NCBI RefSeq assembly: GCF_023501975.1
Contig: NZ_JAMFLH010000006.1
Span: 62,001 to 126,000 of the forward strand
Source: Altererythrobacter sp. KTW20L
Lineage (GTDB): Bacteria > Pseudomonadota > Alphaproteobacteria > Sphingomonadales > Sphingomonadaceae
Length of the DNA: 64,000 nucleotides
Direction: 5' to 3'
The translations under genes were made by a program, and so were the position numbers. Below, piece after piece: positions 1 through 7,232 of the stretch; position 1 is the first letter of the stretch; each line of letters begins with the position of its first letter. Under the pieces are notes generated by a model. The model saw nothing but the letters and a program-made list of their open reading frames with translations, had not been told where the DNA came from and ran no database searches.

Positions 1-387
1 TAGATTTGCGTGCATCCAAGAGCTGAGTCGCTGCTCAGAAGGGGCGTCCAACCCCCATGTGTCCGGCGAATTTGGTTTCGGTATCAAAATGGGGATGAGT
101 CTGAGCTGGTCCATCAACAGGGCCGAGAGACTTTTGCGCGGAGAGTGGTTTCGGGTCCTACCGGCGAAATGGCACCTTCCGAGCAATCCCTTTCGATTGG
201 CGGCAAGGCCAATGTAAGCAAGACCGAACGGGCCCGGCACCACGCCGGGCAAATCAGCGCCCTCTCGAAGAAACAAGGCGTAAACGCCCTTATCTGTGCT
301 CAGAGTGATGCTGGACCTAGGTCCCCTGTGCCAGGTTTCCAGTGCTGTCGGCATAGATGGTCGCTCCCAAAATCCCCTTACGCCCTG
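1..387. other. Left-edge stretch without a recognisable gene
   Basis: No gene is recognised. A frame on the plus strand is open from base 2 to a TAA at 215-217 and could be the last 71 codons of a gene entering from the left, with a plausible end (FRLAARPM), but I recognise no family. The remainder up to the TIR gene start at 388 shows no further supported feature. Base composition is visibly lower in GC than the region after 3900, as for the rest of this accessory tract. Confidence 0.3.
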
Positions 388-732
388 ATGGCAGATATAT
401 TCGTAAGTCATGCAACCGCCGATAAGGCGCTGGCCCGCCTGCTCGTGGATTTGCTGAAGGAGGGCATCGGAGTGCCTGGCAGCGCGATATTCTGTAGCAG
501 CCTCAAAGGACATGGAGTCCCATTTACTGCCGACTTTAACCATTACATGAAGGATCAGATCCAGCAGCCCAAGTTGGTCTTCCTGCTGATGACGCCGGCC
601 TATTTGGAAAGTTCCTTTTGTCTGATGGAGTTGGGAGCAGCGTGGGCTAAATCGCTCAAGGCTTTGGCGATCGTCGTGCCACCAGTAGGGTTCGACGTGG
701 TCACCAAAACGTTGGGCTTGAAAGCAGGCTGA
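388..732 (+). CDS. TIR-domain protein, probably shortened by a frameshift
   Basis: The 114-residue product starts with the first beta strand of a TIR-like domain (DIFVSHATAD, residues 3-12) and contains SSFCLMELGAAW (75-86), where Glu81 sits at the usual catalytic glutamate position of NAD-cleaving TIR proteins. TIR proteins in bacterial islands commonly act in anti-phage defence through NAD+ hydrolysis; that role is inference here. The start ATG at 388 was chosen because the upstream part of the longer reading frame is not TIR-like. The frame stops abruptly after KTLGLKAG at 732. Dropping one A from the AAA at 720-722 would continue with about 24 plausible residues ending SFWEYHLDL at 788-790, so a one-base insertion or a recent frameshift is likely. 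No partner effector or sensor domain is visible in the fragment. Confidence 0.65.
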   Translation: MADIFVSHATADKALARLLVDLLKEGIGVPGSAIFCSSLKGHGVPFTADFNHYMKDQIQQPKLVFLLMTPAYLESSFCLMELGAAWAKSLKALAIVVPPVGFDVVTKTLGLKAG

Positions 733-853
733 TGGAGTACCGATGGAAGCTGATGACCTTAGCTTCTGGGAGTATCATCTCGATTTGTGACGACAGGTGT
801 CGTTCCCCAGATCAGAGGGTAAAGCTGTGGGAAGGAAAGTACACTCAGGCGAG

Positions 854-1432
854 GTGAAAAACGGGCTCGATAAGGCGTGGGCGCAGATCGTTTGGATTCG
901 TGATAACCTTGTCGGCATTGAGATGAAAGGTGATCATCGACATCGCATCCCGTCGCAGCTCCTTGATTTAGCAATTGAACACGCCACGGGCATCCTTAAT
1001 CTAATCGCGGCGAATATCTCTGCGAGTGCTTTTGCGTTGGTGCGCAGTGAGTTCGAGTGTTTCGTACGCGGGGCTTGGCTGTACCATTGCGCCAGCGACG
1101 CCGAGATCGAGACCTTCATCGCCAAGGATCGGATCGACCCATCATTTGGGGCTATGATCGAGGCGATCGAGCAAAAGCCGGGCTTCGACAGCAAGTTTCT
1201 GTCGATGGTTAAGGACAGCGCCATGAAGGCAATGCACGGCTACCAGCCGCGCCACCCAGCTGGTCTTGCCGCACCCTTGCTCGCCCTGGAGCGTGAGTAC
1301 GCCTCTCGACTTGAACCCGCTTGGCTTCAAGGGATTGCCTTGGGAAGTTGCGCTGTTGCAGCGCTTGCCGGAACGCGCTCGGAAGTCTCTATCGGTCGTG
1401 ATGCCGGATGGCGTTCTCTTTCGGGAGACTAA
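854..1432 (+). pseudogene. DUF6988-like gene, 3' part lost
   Basis: From GTG 854 (frame open from GTG 797) the product resembles the DUF6988 family of small alpha-helical proteins of unknown function: IRDNLVGIEM, then ASAFALVRSEFECFVRGAWL and a following polar stretch to about residue 130. The similarity ends near MKAMHGYQP (about base 1250); beyond that the frame runs on as Arg/Ala-rich sequence that looks non-coding, while a different frame begins to resemble a DNA methylase. I therefore read this as the 5' two-thirds of a gene truncated by the same rearrangement that broke the neighbouring restriction genes. No good ribosome-binding site precedes GTG 854, so the exact start is uncertain. 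Family recognition is from memory of the conserved RPxFEAFVRGxWL-like motif. Confidence 0.5.
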
Positions 1433-1506
1433 AGCGGAGTCCGATTTGCGAAGGTGTCTGGTGGAAGATCACGGCGTGACCGTCATGAGTTTGCCGCCCG
1501 GGGTTT
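1302..1506 (+). pseudogene. hsdM fragment (type I DNA methylase remnant)
   Basis: In the frame with codons starting at multiples of 3, about 65 residues resemble the C-terminal part of the N6-adenine methylase (HsdM) catalytic domain: LGFKGLPWEVALLQRLPE, then VVMPDGVLF and VMSLPPGVL, which correspond to the xVVPDGVLF and ISLPxGVF strands following the NPPF/NPPY motif. The NPPF motif itself, the AdoMet-binding FxGxG motif and the target-recognition partner are absent. The fragment is entered from the truncated DUF6988 reading frame and ends at about 1504, where similarity jumps to hsdR in another frame. It cannot encode an active methylase. It is evidence that a full type I restriction-modification locus once lay here. 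Confidence 0.55.
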
Positions 1507-2265
1507 TACGAATGGTCCGAGGTGGAGGACTTCGCCATGCGCTATTTCGGAAACGAGGATGCGCAGAAGCTGAGCGTGATCATTGATGTGGCGGCCAGCC
1601 GGTTTACCAGCGGGTTGGAGCTGGAAATCGACGCCCAGATTGACTTCAAGATCAAGGCGAAGCAGTTCGTAAAGATCTACGGCCAGATGGCATCTATCAT
1701 GCCGTTTGAGGTTGTCGCCTGGGAAAAGCTGTTCTGGTTCCTGAAATTCCTGATCCCCAAGCTGAAGATCGATGACCCAACGCAAGTGACGCTCGACGCA
1801 TTGCTGGAAGCCGTTGACCTGTCATCATACGGGCTAGAACGGGTGAAGCTTAATCACGCCATCGGGCTGGACGCTTCTGAAACTGAGCTCGATCCGCAAA
1901 ACCCCAACCCGAGAGGGGCGCATGAGACAGATGAGCAGAAGGACCCGCTAGATGAAATCGTGCGCAGCTTCAATGAACGCTGGTTTCAGGGTTGGAGTGC
2001 GACGCCCGAAGAGCAACGGGTGAAGTTCGTCAACATCGCCAACAGCATCAAGGCTCACCCGGATTTCGCCGCCAAATACGAAAACAATCCCGATCCGCAC
2101 AACCGGGAATTGGCCTTCGAAAAGATGCTCAAGGAGGTGATGCTGATGCGCCGCAAGGACGAGTTGGAGCTATATAAGCTGTTCGCCAACGATGCGGCGT
2201 TCAAGGCTTCATGGCAGCAGAGTTTGGAGCGATTGGTCAACCAGCCGACGTCAACTCGGATATGA
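1489..2265 (+). pseudogene. hsdR 3' fragment (type I restriction subunit C-terminus)
   Basis: About 255 residues match the C-terminal helical region of type I restriction endonuclease HsdR: IYGQMASIMPFEVVAWEKLF, LSSYGLERVKLNHAIGLD, ETELDPQNPNPRGAH, then SFNERWFQGWSATPEEQRV. The protein runs cleanly to a TGA at 2263-2265, so this is the genuine C-terminus. The nuclease domain and both helicase motor domains (Walker A, DEAD box) are missing; an intact HsdR is roughly 1000 residues. The frame opens at 1489, just after a stop, with no ribosome-binding site in an appropriate place; the first ATG is 1522. It cannot cut DNA. The fusion of an hsdM piece to an hsdR tail without hsdS between them points to one large internal deletion. 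Confidence 0.75.
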
Positions 2266-2320
2266 TTGAGCCTACGCCTGATCTTACCCACTCTCGCACT
2301 GAAATTCACCAAGGTGATAT

Positions 2321-3394
2321 ATGAAACTAGTACGCGACGCTCGAACGTTGAAGACAAAAGCAATAGGCTCGTTGCGAACCGCCATGACTGCTTTCAATAG
2401 CTACGACGATGAAGGCCGTGTCACCCTAGTTCTCATGAATTTGCAGCACGCCTGTGAGATGCTGCTGAAGGCCGTCCTGGTTCAGAAAAAGGCAAAAGTC
2501 TTCGATAAAGGGACTGGTCGTTCCATCGGCTTTGAGAAATGCCTCGGTCTGTGCCAGGCTAGTCACGGGCTGACCAACGACGAAGCAGGTATTATGCGCG
2601 CGATCGATGCCTTGCGCGATGCCGCTCAGCATTGGTTCGTGTTTGTATCCGAAGACCTCCTCTACCTCCAGACACGTGCTCTAATCACTAGCTTTGACGC
2701 CTACCTCCAGCGAATTCTCGATGATGCACTCGCCAACCATATCCCTCCTCGTGTGCTGCCTATCTCAACGATGCCTCCCGGCGACTTCGAATTCCTCATC
2801 GATAAAGAATTTACCCTCGTGGTGGAACTTCTGAAGCCGGGACGTAGGGCACGTGATGAGGCACGAGCTCGAATTCGATCAATGTTGGCAATGGAAGCCA
2901 TCGTCACTGACGAGGTGGAGATTTCGGAACGGGATATCGACCGAATTGAGAAGGCCATGCGCGGCGGTACGGAGCTCAAGGCCGTGTTTCCTCGCCTTGC
3001 GACCGTTGGGACGACTACCAACGGCGAGGGCGTCAACCTAACTGTCCATTTCAGCAAGAAGCATGGCGCACCTGTGCAGTATGTCGGTGGAGATGACCCC
3101 TCCGCTGCTGCTGCCGTTCGAGAAATCGACCTGAGAAAGAAGTTTCACCTTCAAGCCAAACCTTTGGCAGCCAAGGTAGGCTTGACCCCGCCAAAGGCAA
3201 AAGTCCTTCGAGCGTTCCTCGGGATTGATGAGGACCCAGCCTGCATTCACGTCTTTGAATTTGGGTCCCAGAAAATTTCGTGCTTCTCGGATAACGCGGT
3301 CACGAAAATGAAGGCAGCTATGGCTGAAGTCGACATGGCAGAACTCTGGGCAAACCGAAAAAATCCCGCCACGGCAGCGCCCTTAGCCCCCTAA
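2321..3394 (+). CDS. DUF3644 domain protein, defence-island type
   Basis: This 357-residue protein is intact and has an AAGGTG sequence just before its ATG. The N-terminal part (about 10-130) carries the DUF3644 pattern: SLRTAMTAFNSYDDEGRVTL, LQHACEMLLKAVLVQ, ALRDAAQHWF, LYLQTRALITSFD. The family is helical, HEPN-like in appearance, and is frequently found beside restriction-modification genes; its biochemical role is not established. The C-terminal half is charged and unfamiliar to me. It lies 55 bp after the hsdR remnant and is the last gene before the tRNA-Thr boundary. It is the only clearly undamaged gene of the tract, so it may still be expressed and selected, or simply have been hit later than its neighbours. 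Confidence 0.65.
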   Translation: MKLVRDARTLKTKAIGSLRTAMTAFNSYDDEGRVTLVLMNLQHACEMLLKAVLVQKKAKVFDKGTGRSIGFEKCLGLCQASHGLTNDEAGIMRAIDALRDAAQHWFVFVSEDLLYLQTRALITSFDAYLQRILDDALANHIPPRVLPISTMPPGDFEFLIDKEFTLVVELLKPGRRARDEARARIRSMLAMEAIVTDEVEISERDIDRIEKAMRGGTELKAVFPRLATVGTTTNGEGVNLTVHFSKKHGAPVQYVGGDDPSAAAAVREIDLRKKFHLQAKPLAAKVGLTPPKAKVLRAFLGIDEDPACIHVFEFGSQKISCFSDNAVTKMKAAMAEVDMAELWANRKNPATAAPLAP

Positions 3395-3601
3395 AATTGG
3401 TTCAATGCTGTTCTCTCTTGCGCGTGAGCGCGCCTCGCTATCGCAAGGGAAGACAGTTAAGGGGCGAACGTAGGCGACGCCTGCAGTAGCCTTCCGTTCG
3501 GCGATTTAGCAGCACCCACTGCCTAGGTTTTACCGTGGGTTCAGCGCGGATTTCAAGCCAAAGCGCCCCAAACAGTACCCATTTGGCTCCCAAGCCGAAA
3601 G

Positions 3602-3641
3602 CACTTTCAGCAGCAAGTCTCGGGATTTCCTACTGAAAGTG
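3602..3641. repeat. 9-bp inverted repeat at the tRNA-Thr 3' flank
   Basis: CACTTTCAG at 3602-3610 is repeated as its exact reverse complement at 3633-3641 with a 22-nt spacer. It begins one base beyond the CCA end of tRNA-Thr. It could be a processing or termination hairpin of the tRNA transcript (although no T-run follows on that strand) or recombinase arm sites at an integration boundary. The 200 bp between this element and the DUF3644 stop contain nothing else I can name. Confidence 0.5.
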
Positions 3642-3642
3642 A

Positions 3643-3718
3643 TGGTGCCGCTTACAGGACTCGAACCTGTGACCCCCGCATTACGAATGCGATGCTCTAC
3701 CAACTGAGCTAAAGCGGC
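3643..3718 (-). tRNA. tRNA-Thr (CGT)
   Basis: A full cloverleaf on the minus strand, 76 nt including an encoded CCA. The acceptor arm GCCGCTT pairs with AAGCGGC, the D arm carries TAGCTCAGTTGGTAGAGC, the anticodon loop TTCGTAA gives anticodon CGT, and the T arm contains GGTTCGAGTCC. Its 3' end faces the accessory tract at 1-3640, the usual geometry for an element integrated at a tRNA gene. The gene itself is intact. Confidence 0.95.
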
Positions 3719-3778
3719 TCACCATCATGCCTGCCGCGCCCATATCGTCCGCCGGGGCGGGGTGCAATGGGCGGGGAA

Positions 3779-3852
3779 TGGAGGCCCGAGCCGGAATCGA
3801 ACCGGCGTGCAAGGATTTGCAGTCCTCTGCGTAACCACTCCGCCATCGGGCC
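3779..3852 (-). tRNA. tRNA-Cys (GCA)
   Basis: A 74-nt cloverleaf on the minus strand with encoded CCA. The acceptor arm is GGCCCGA paired with TCGGGCC, the anticodon loop CTGCAAA gives GCA, and the T loop is GGTTCGATTCC. It lies 60 bp upstream of tRNA-Thr on the same strand, so the two may be co-transcribed. Confidence 0.95.
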
Positions 3853-3965
3853 TCGTATTCCCATGCGACAGAGCGCGGGCAACTAGCGAATGGGCACCCG
3901 CGTTGCAATCTGAATCGTTGGCTGTGATAGGGGGCAGCACGAACTATGGAGTGGACTGCGCCGAT

Positions 3966-5459
3966 ATGGCCGACGACAAACCCAAGCTGCAACGTGTGGA
4001 AGGCCACAGCGAGGAGCGCTTTCTTGGCTCCGACGTCTTCGAGAGCAATGCGCGTAACTTGCCGCCGCCCAACGGTTCGGGCACCGTGCGCGAGGAGGCG
4101 CGCGACATCGCGGTCTATCACAAGTGCGACGTGGCGGTGATCGGCGGCGGCCCTGCGGGCTGCGCGGCGGCCTGGGCGGCGGCGAAGTCCGGGGCGGATG
4201 TCACGTTGGTCGAGCGCTACAACTGCCTGGGCGGGCTTTCCACCGGCGGGCTCGTCATGTGGATCGACCGGATGACGGACTGGCATGGCAACCACGTGAT
4301 CCAGGGCTATGCCCGCCACTTCATCGACCGCATGCCGCCCGAGGCCGTGGCCGGCCCTCCGCGCGAGGACTGGGGCAGCAATGATGTGGACAAGTTCGAA
4401 TATTGGCGCAACCGCACCACGGCATTCCATGGCATCGTCCAGTGGGCGCCGACGCTCGACCCCGAGCGGATGAAGCTCAACAACCAGGAGATGCTGCTGG
4501 AGGCGGGCGTGCGGATCGTGTTCCACGCCTGGGCGGCGCGGCCGCTGGTCGAGGACGGGGCGGCGAAGGGCGTCATCTTCGAAAGCAAGATGGGCCGCCA
4601 CGCGCTGCTCGCCAAGGTGGTGGTCGACACCACCGGCGATGGCGACATGTTCGCCCGCGCCGGGGCGGAATTCGATACCGATATCGAGGAAGGCGATGTC
4701 CACCATTCGATGAACACCGGCTGGGTGCTGGGCGGGGTCAACATGGACCGGTGGATTGACTGGAAGGTCCATCATCCGGACGAGTTGCGCCAGTTCATGG
4801 AGCGCGGGCGACAGGAGCTGGGCTATTTCCAGACGCCCTATGTCAGTTGGCGGCCGGACATCGCGCTATTCCTTGGGCCGCGCCAGTCGGGCCTCAGCGC
4901 GCTCGACGTGGATGACCAGACCGAGGTGGAAATCCGCAGCCACCGGCTGATGGAAGGACATTGCCAGTTCTTCCGCCGCCATGCGCCCGGGTTCGAGCAT
5001 GTTTACAGCCTCCAGAGCGCCAGCCAGCTTGGCGTGCGCCATACGCGGCGGCTGGCGGGGCTGGGGCGGATCGAGCGCAAGGACTGGCCGCGCGGCACGC
5101 CTGCGCCGGACGAGGTCGGCGTCTCGCCTTCGATCAGCCCCAAGTTCCCGGTGGTCTCCGTGCCATACGGCGCGCTGGTGCCGCGGGCGCTCGATGGCCT
5201 GCTGGTCGGCGGGCGTCATGTGAGCTGCGATGCGAACAGCCACGGCTTCATGCGCGAGATCCCGCAGTGCTGGCTGACCGGCCACGCGGCGGGGGTTGGC
5301 GCGGCGCTGGCAGCTGATGCGGGTATCGAGCCGCGCGCGGTCAAGGTCGATGCGATCCGCAAGGTGCTGCGCGAACAGGGCGCACACCTGACCGACGACG
5401 CGGCGGTCCATGATGCGCGCGCAGGCGAGGCTGCACTCGCGGGTGAAGGGGCCGCCTGA
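3966..5459 (+). CDS. FAD-dependent oxidoreductase
   Basis: A 497-residue flavoprotein of the FAD_oxidored type. A dinucleotide-binding fold starts near residue 54: VAVIGGGPAGCAAAW with the glycine cluster at 60-65 and an acidic end of strand two (TLVER, 80-84). A conserved CLGGLSTGGLV stretch follows at 87-97, a VVDTTGDGDMFARAG strand in the middle and GLLVGGRHVS toward the end, which closes the FAD site. There is no signal peptide or membrane segment, so it is cytoplasmic. The substrate cannot be told from sequence. ATG 3966 was chosen because upstream codons run through the tRNA-Cys gene. The gene stands alone: tRNAs on one side, repeat copy A and a convergent cold-shock gene on the other. 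Confidence 0.8.
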   Translation: MADDKPKLQRVEGHSEERFLGSDVFESNARNLPPPNGSGTVREEARDIAVYHKCDVAVIGGGPAGCAAAWAAAKSGADVTLVERYNCLGGLSTGGLVMWIDRMTDWHGNHVIQGYARHFIDRMPPEAVAGPPREDWGSNDVDKFEYWRNRTTAFHGIVQWAPTLDPERMKLNNQEMLLEAGVRIVFHAWAARPLVEDGAAKGVIFESKMGRHALLAKVVVDTTGDGDMFARAGAEFDTDIEEGDVHHSMNTGWVLGGVNMDRWIDWKVHHPDELRQFMERGRQELGYFQTPYVSWRPDIALFLGPRQSGLSALDVDDQTEVEIRSHRLMEGHCQFFRRHAPGFEHVYSLQSASQLGVRHTRRLAGLGRIERKDWPRGTPAPDEVGVSPSISPKFPVVSVPYGALVPRALDGLLVGGRHVSCDANSHGFMREIPQCWLTGHAAGVGAALAADAGIEPRAVKVDAIRKVLREQGAHLTDDAAVHDARAGEAALAGEGAA

Positions 5460-5478
5460 ACCGGATCGGCGCTACCCG

Positions 5479-5672
5479 AAGGTGACACAAGTGACACCCT
5501 GTCACTTTTATCCGGTCGCCTGGCAGGCGGGCAAAATGGCGCATTTGTGCCGGTTTGCCGCCTGTCTCACCCTGCGCGGACAAAGTGACACCGGGGTGGG
5601 AGAAACACGCCGAGGCAGACTGTTCAAAGAGCCTCGCCCCGCTGGCACAGGCCCTGCCCTGTAGGAAAGTGC
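5479..5672 (+). repeat. Dispersed intergenic repeat, copy A
   Basis: Starts 20 bp after the oxidoreductase stop. It has four blocks in order: AAGGTGACACAAGTGACA followed by a CCC loop and TGTCACTTT (5479-5508), CGCGGACAAAGTGACACC (from about 5575), CAAAGAGCC (about 5625) and CCTGTAGGAAAGT (about 5658). The same blocks recur in the same order on the minus strand at 60921-61124. GTGACA/TGTCAC makes a small hairpin. No protein is encoded. Together with the terminator at 5690-5727 it accounts for the 323-bp gap between the oxidoreductase and cspA. Confidence 0.75.
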
Positions 5673-5689
5673 CCCCGCGCCCAGGCACG

Positions 5690-5727
5690 AAAAAGGGGTG
5701 CGGGAAGCCGAAGCTACCCGCACCCCT
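5690..5727 (-). terminator. Intrinsic terminator of cspA
   Basis: AGGGGTGCGGG (5694-5704) pairs perfectly with CCCGCACCCCT (5717-5727) around a 12-nt loop; on the minus strand the stem is followed by TTTTT. It lies 56 bp beyond the cspA stop and is oriented for it. Confidence 0.9.
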
Positions 5728-5782
5728 GATTGTCTTCGCCCAATTGGATTGGACGGGCCTGTTGGCCCTCGAACGTCGGCCC

Positions 5783-5989
5783 TTAGGCGTTCGCGAGGTT
5801 CACGGCCGAAGTCTTGCCACGCTGGTCTTTCTCCAGGTCGTAGGAAACGCGCTGGTCCTTATCCAGCGTGCCCATGCCGGCACGTTCCACGGCCGAGATG
5901 TGCACGAAAGCATCGTCCCCGCCGCCCTCGGGCGCAATGAAGCCGAAGCCCTTGTCAGGGTTGAAGAATTTTACTGTTCCGATAGTCAT
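5783..5989 (-). CDS. cspA: Cold-shock domain protein
   Basis: A 68-residue single cold-shock domain: GTVKFFNPDKGFGFIAPE contains the RNP1 motif KGFGFI and DAFVHISAV contains RNP2 (xVHIS). The protein binds single-stranded RNA and DNA and acts as an RNA chaperone. The start at 5989 was chosen because it gives the family's standard MxxGTVKFF N-terminus and is preceded by AAAGGA with 7-8 nt spacing; the longer open frame upstream is leader. A long leader with a strong hairpin (6019-6047) precedes it and a strong terminator follows, so it is probably monocistronic with post-transcriptional control, as is typical of the family. Which paralogue of the csp family it is cannot be decided. Confidence 0.93.
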   Translation of the reverse strand: MTIGTVKFFNPDKGFGFIAPEGGGDDAFVHISAVERAGMGTLDKDQRVSYDLEKDQRGKTSAVNLANA

Positions 5990-6018
5990 AACGGGTATCC
6001 TTTGTCCGTTGTTTATGT

Positions 6019-6047
6019 CGGGCATGCACCAAGAGCGGTGCATCCCG
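6019..6047 (-). promoter_or_regulatory. Hairpin in the cspA leader
   Basis: ATGCACC (6024-6030) pairs with GGTGCAT (6037-6043) around a 6-nt loop, extended by CGGG/CCCG with one bulged base. It lies 30 nt upstream of the cspA start codon on the same strand. A leader hairpin next to a cold-shock gene could act as a temperature-sensitive or stability element; this is inference. Confidence 0.5.
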
Positions 6048-6098
6048 GCTATGAGAGGCTAGAAAGGGACAAGGAGAAGTCTTGAGCTACCCGATATC

Positions 6099-6112
6099 CG
6101 TCGCATGCGACG
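6099..6112. promoter_or_regulatory. 14-bp perfect palindrome, possible operator
   Basis: CGTCGCATGCGACG is a perfect palindrome lying in the 250-bp divergent region between cspA and the histidine kinase gene. It has the form of a dimeric repressor or activator site. No regulator is assigned to it. Confidence 0.35.
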
Positions 6113-6241
6113 TAAGCTTAACGTATATGGGGAGATATTGGCCGATAACAAGGGGCGGGATTGGCACAGTACGATAGGTCGGATAATGACCGCGCGCTGC
6201 TCTCCCGCCGCCCTCGGCCGGACTGCGTGGGAACAGGTGCA

Positions 6242-7207
6242 ATGGACTGGCTGATCGAGCGTTTCCCCGTACTGAAGCGGGCGATCCTGGCGGATCATCC
6301 GTTCCACTCGGCGCTGGGGTGGAGCGCGCTGGCCGTGCTGGTCCCGCTGGCCCTGCGGCTGGCGATCGACGGGGGCACCTCGGGCGTGCCGTTCACCACC
6401 TTCTTTCCGGCCGTGCTACTGGTGGCCCTGCTGCTCGGCTGGCGCTGGGGCGCGGTAGTCACTCTCGCCAGCGGAATCGCGGCCAACCGGATCCTGATGT
6501 ACGAGCCGCTGGATGTGCTGGCGCCGGTGGACCTCCTGCTGGTCGGCCTGTTCTTCCTGTCCTGTGCAGTGCTGCTGGCCACGGCGGAATTCGCCCGCCG
6601 GCTGGTGCGGCAGGTCGAAGCGGCCAAGGCGCGGGAGGAAATGCTCAAGTACGAGTTGCTTCACCGGGTAAAGAACATGCTGGCCACGGTGGGTGCGATT
6701 GCGGCCATGACTTCGCGCCATTCCCCGCCCGACCAGTACCGCACGGCGCTGACCGGGCGGCTCGAAGCCTTGCAGCGGGCAACCAGCCTGCTGGGCACCG
6801 AGGCCGGGCAGTTGAAGTCGCTGGCAAAAGTGCTCGAATCGTCGCTGGCACCATTTCGCGCGGCAGATAACTTTGTGCTGGAAGGCCCGGCCTGCCAATT
6901 GCCCAGCAGGTCCTGCGTTCCCCTGTCGCTGGCCCTGCACGAGTTGTGCACCAATGCGTCAAAATACGGCGCGTTGTCCGCGTCCGAAGGACGGGTGGAA
7001 ATCAGTTGGCGGATCGATCCGGCGAAGCATCACTTGCAACTCGAATGGCGCGAGCGGGGCGGGCCACAGGTCCAGACACCGACGCGCCAGGGCATGGGGT
7101 CGCAACTGCTGCGCCGCCAGCCCGAGCTGACCGAGGTTACGCTGGATTTCGCGCCCGATGGCCTGGTTTGCCATCTGACGGTCAGGGATGTCTCGCCGCA
7201 GTCCTGA
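6242..7207 (+). CDS. Membrane-anchored HWE/HisKA_2-family sensor histidine kinase
   Basis: A 321-residue kinase. Residues 25-115 contain about four hydrophobic segments resembling the DUF4118 sensor region (LALRLAIDGGTSG, FFPAVLLVALLLGWRWG). The phosphoacceptor motif is LLHRVKNMLATV with His141, the HisKA_2/HWE form of the H-box. LALHELCTNASKYGAL (about 226-241) is the N-box of the ATPase domain, and a short C-terminal part completes it (GMGSQLL as the G-box). Such kinases often feed single-domain receivers or PhyR in alphaproteobacteria; phyR and a lone receiver lie at 23 kb, but no sequence link proves that they are partners. ATG 6242 was chosen as the first start giving a membrane N-terminus. 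The gene is divergent from cspA. Confidence 0.85.
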   Translation: MDWLIERFPVLKRAILADHPFHSALGWSALAVLVPLALRLAIDGGTSGVPFTTFFPAVLLVALLLGWRWGAVVTLASGIAANRILMYEPLDVLAPVDLLLVGLFFLSCAVLLATAEFARRLVRQVEAAKAREEMLKYELLHRVKNMLATVGAIAAMTSRHSPPDQYRTALTGRLEALQRATSLLGTEAGQLKSLAKVLESSLAPFRAADNFVLEGPACQLPSRSCVPLSLALHELCTNASKYGALSASEGRVEISWRIDPAKHHLQLEWRERGGPQVQTPTRQGMGSQLLRRQPELTEVTLDFAPDGLVCHLTVRDVSPQS

Positions 7208-7232
7208 GCCTGGCCTGAGCCCGCTTGTAGGA

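Noticed and set aside
3417-3447. CTTGCG/CGCAAG hairpin after the DUF3644 gene as terminator
   Set aside because: Only 6 bp with a 19-nt loop and no T-run; too weak to call.
1-3640. Functional restriction-modification or prophage in the accessory tract
   Set aside because: No intact hsdM, hsdS or hsdR, and no integrase, phage structural or transposase gene is present.
3681-4775. Minus-strand frame spanning both tRNAs and the oxidoreductase
   Set aside because: It would read through two tRNA genes and has no recognisable domain.
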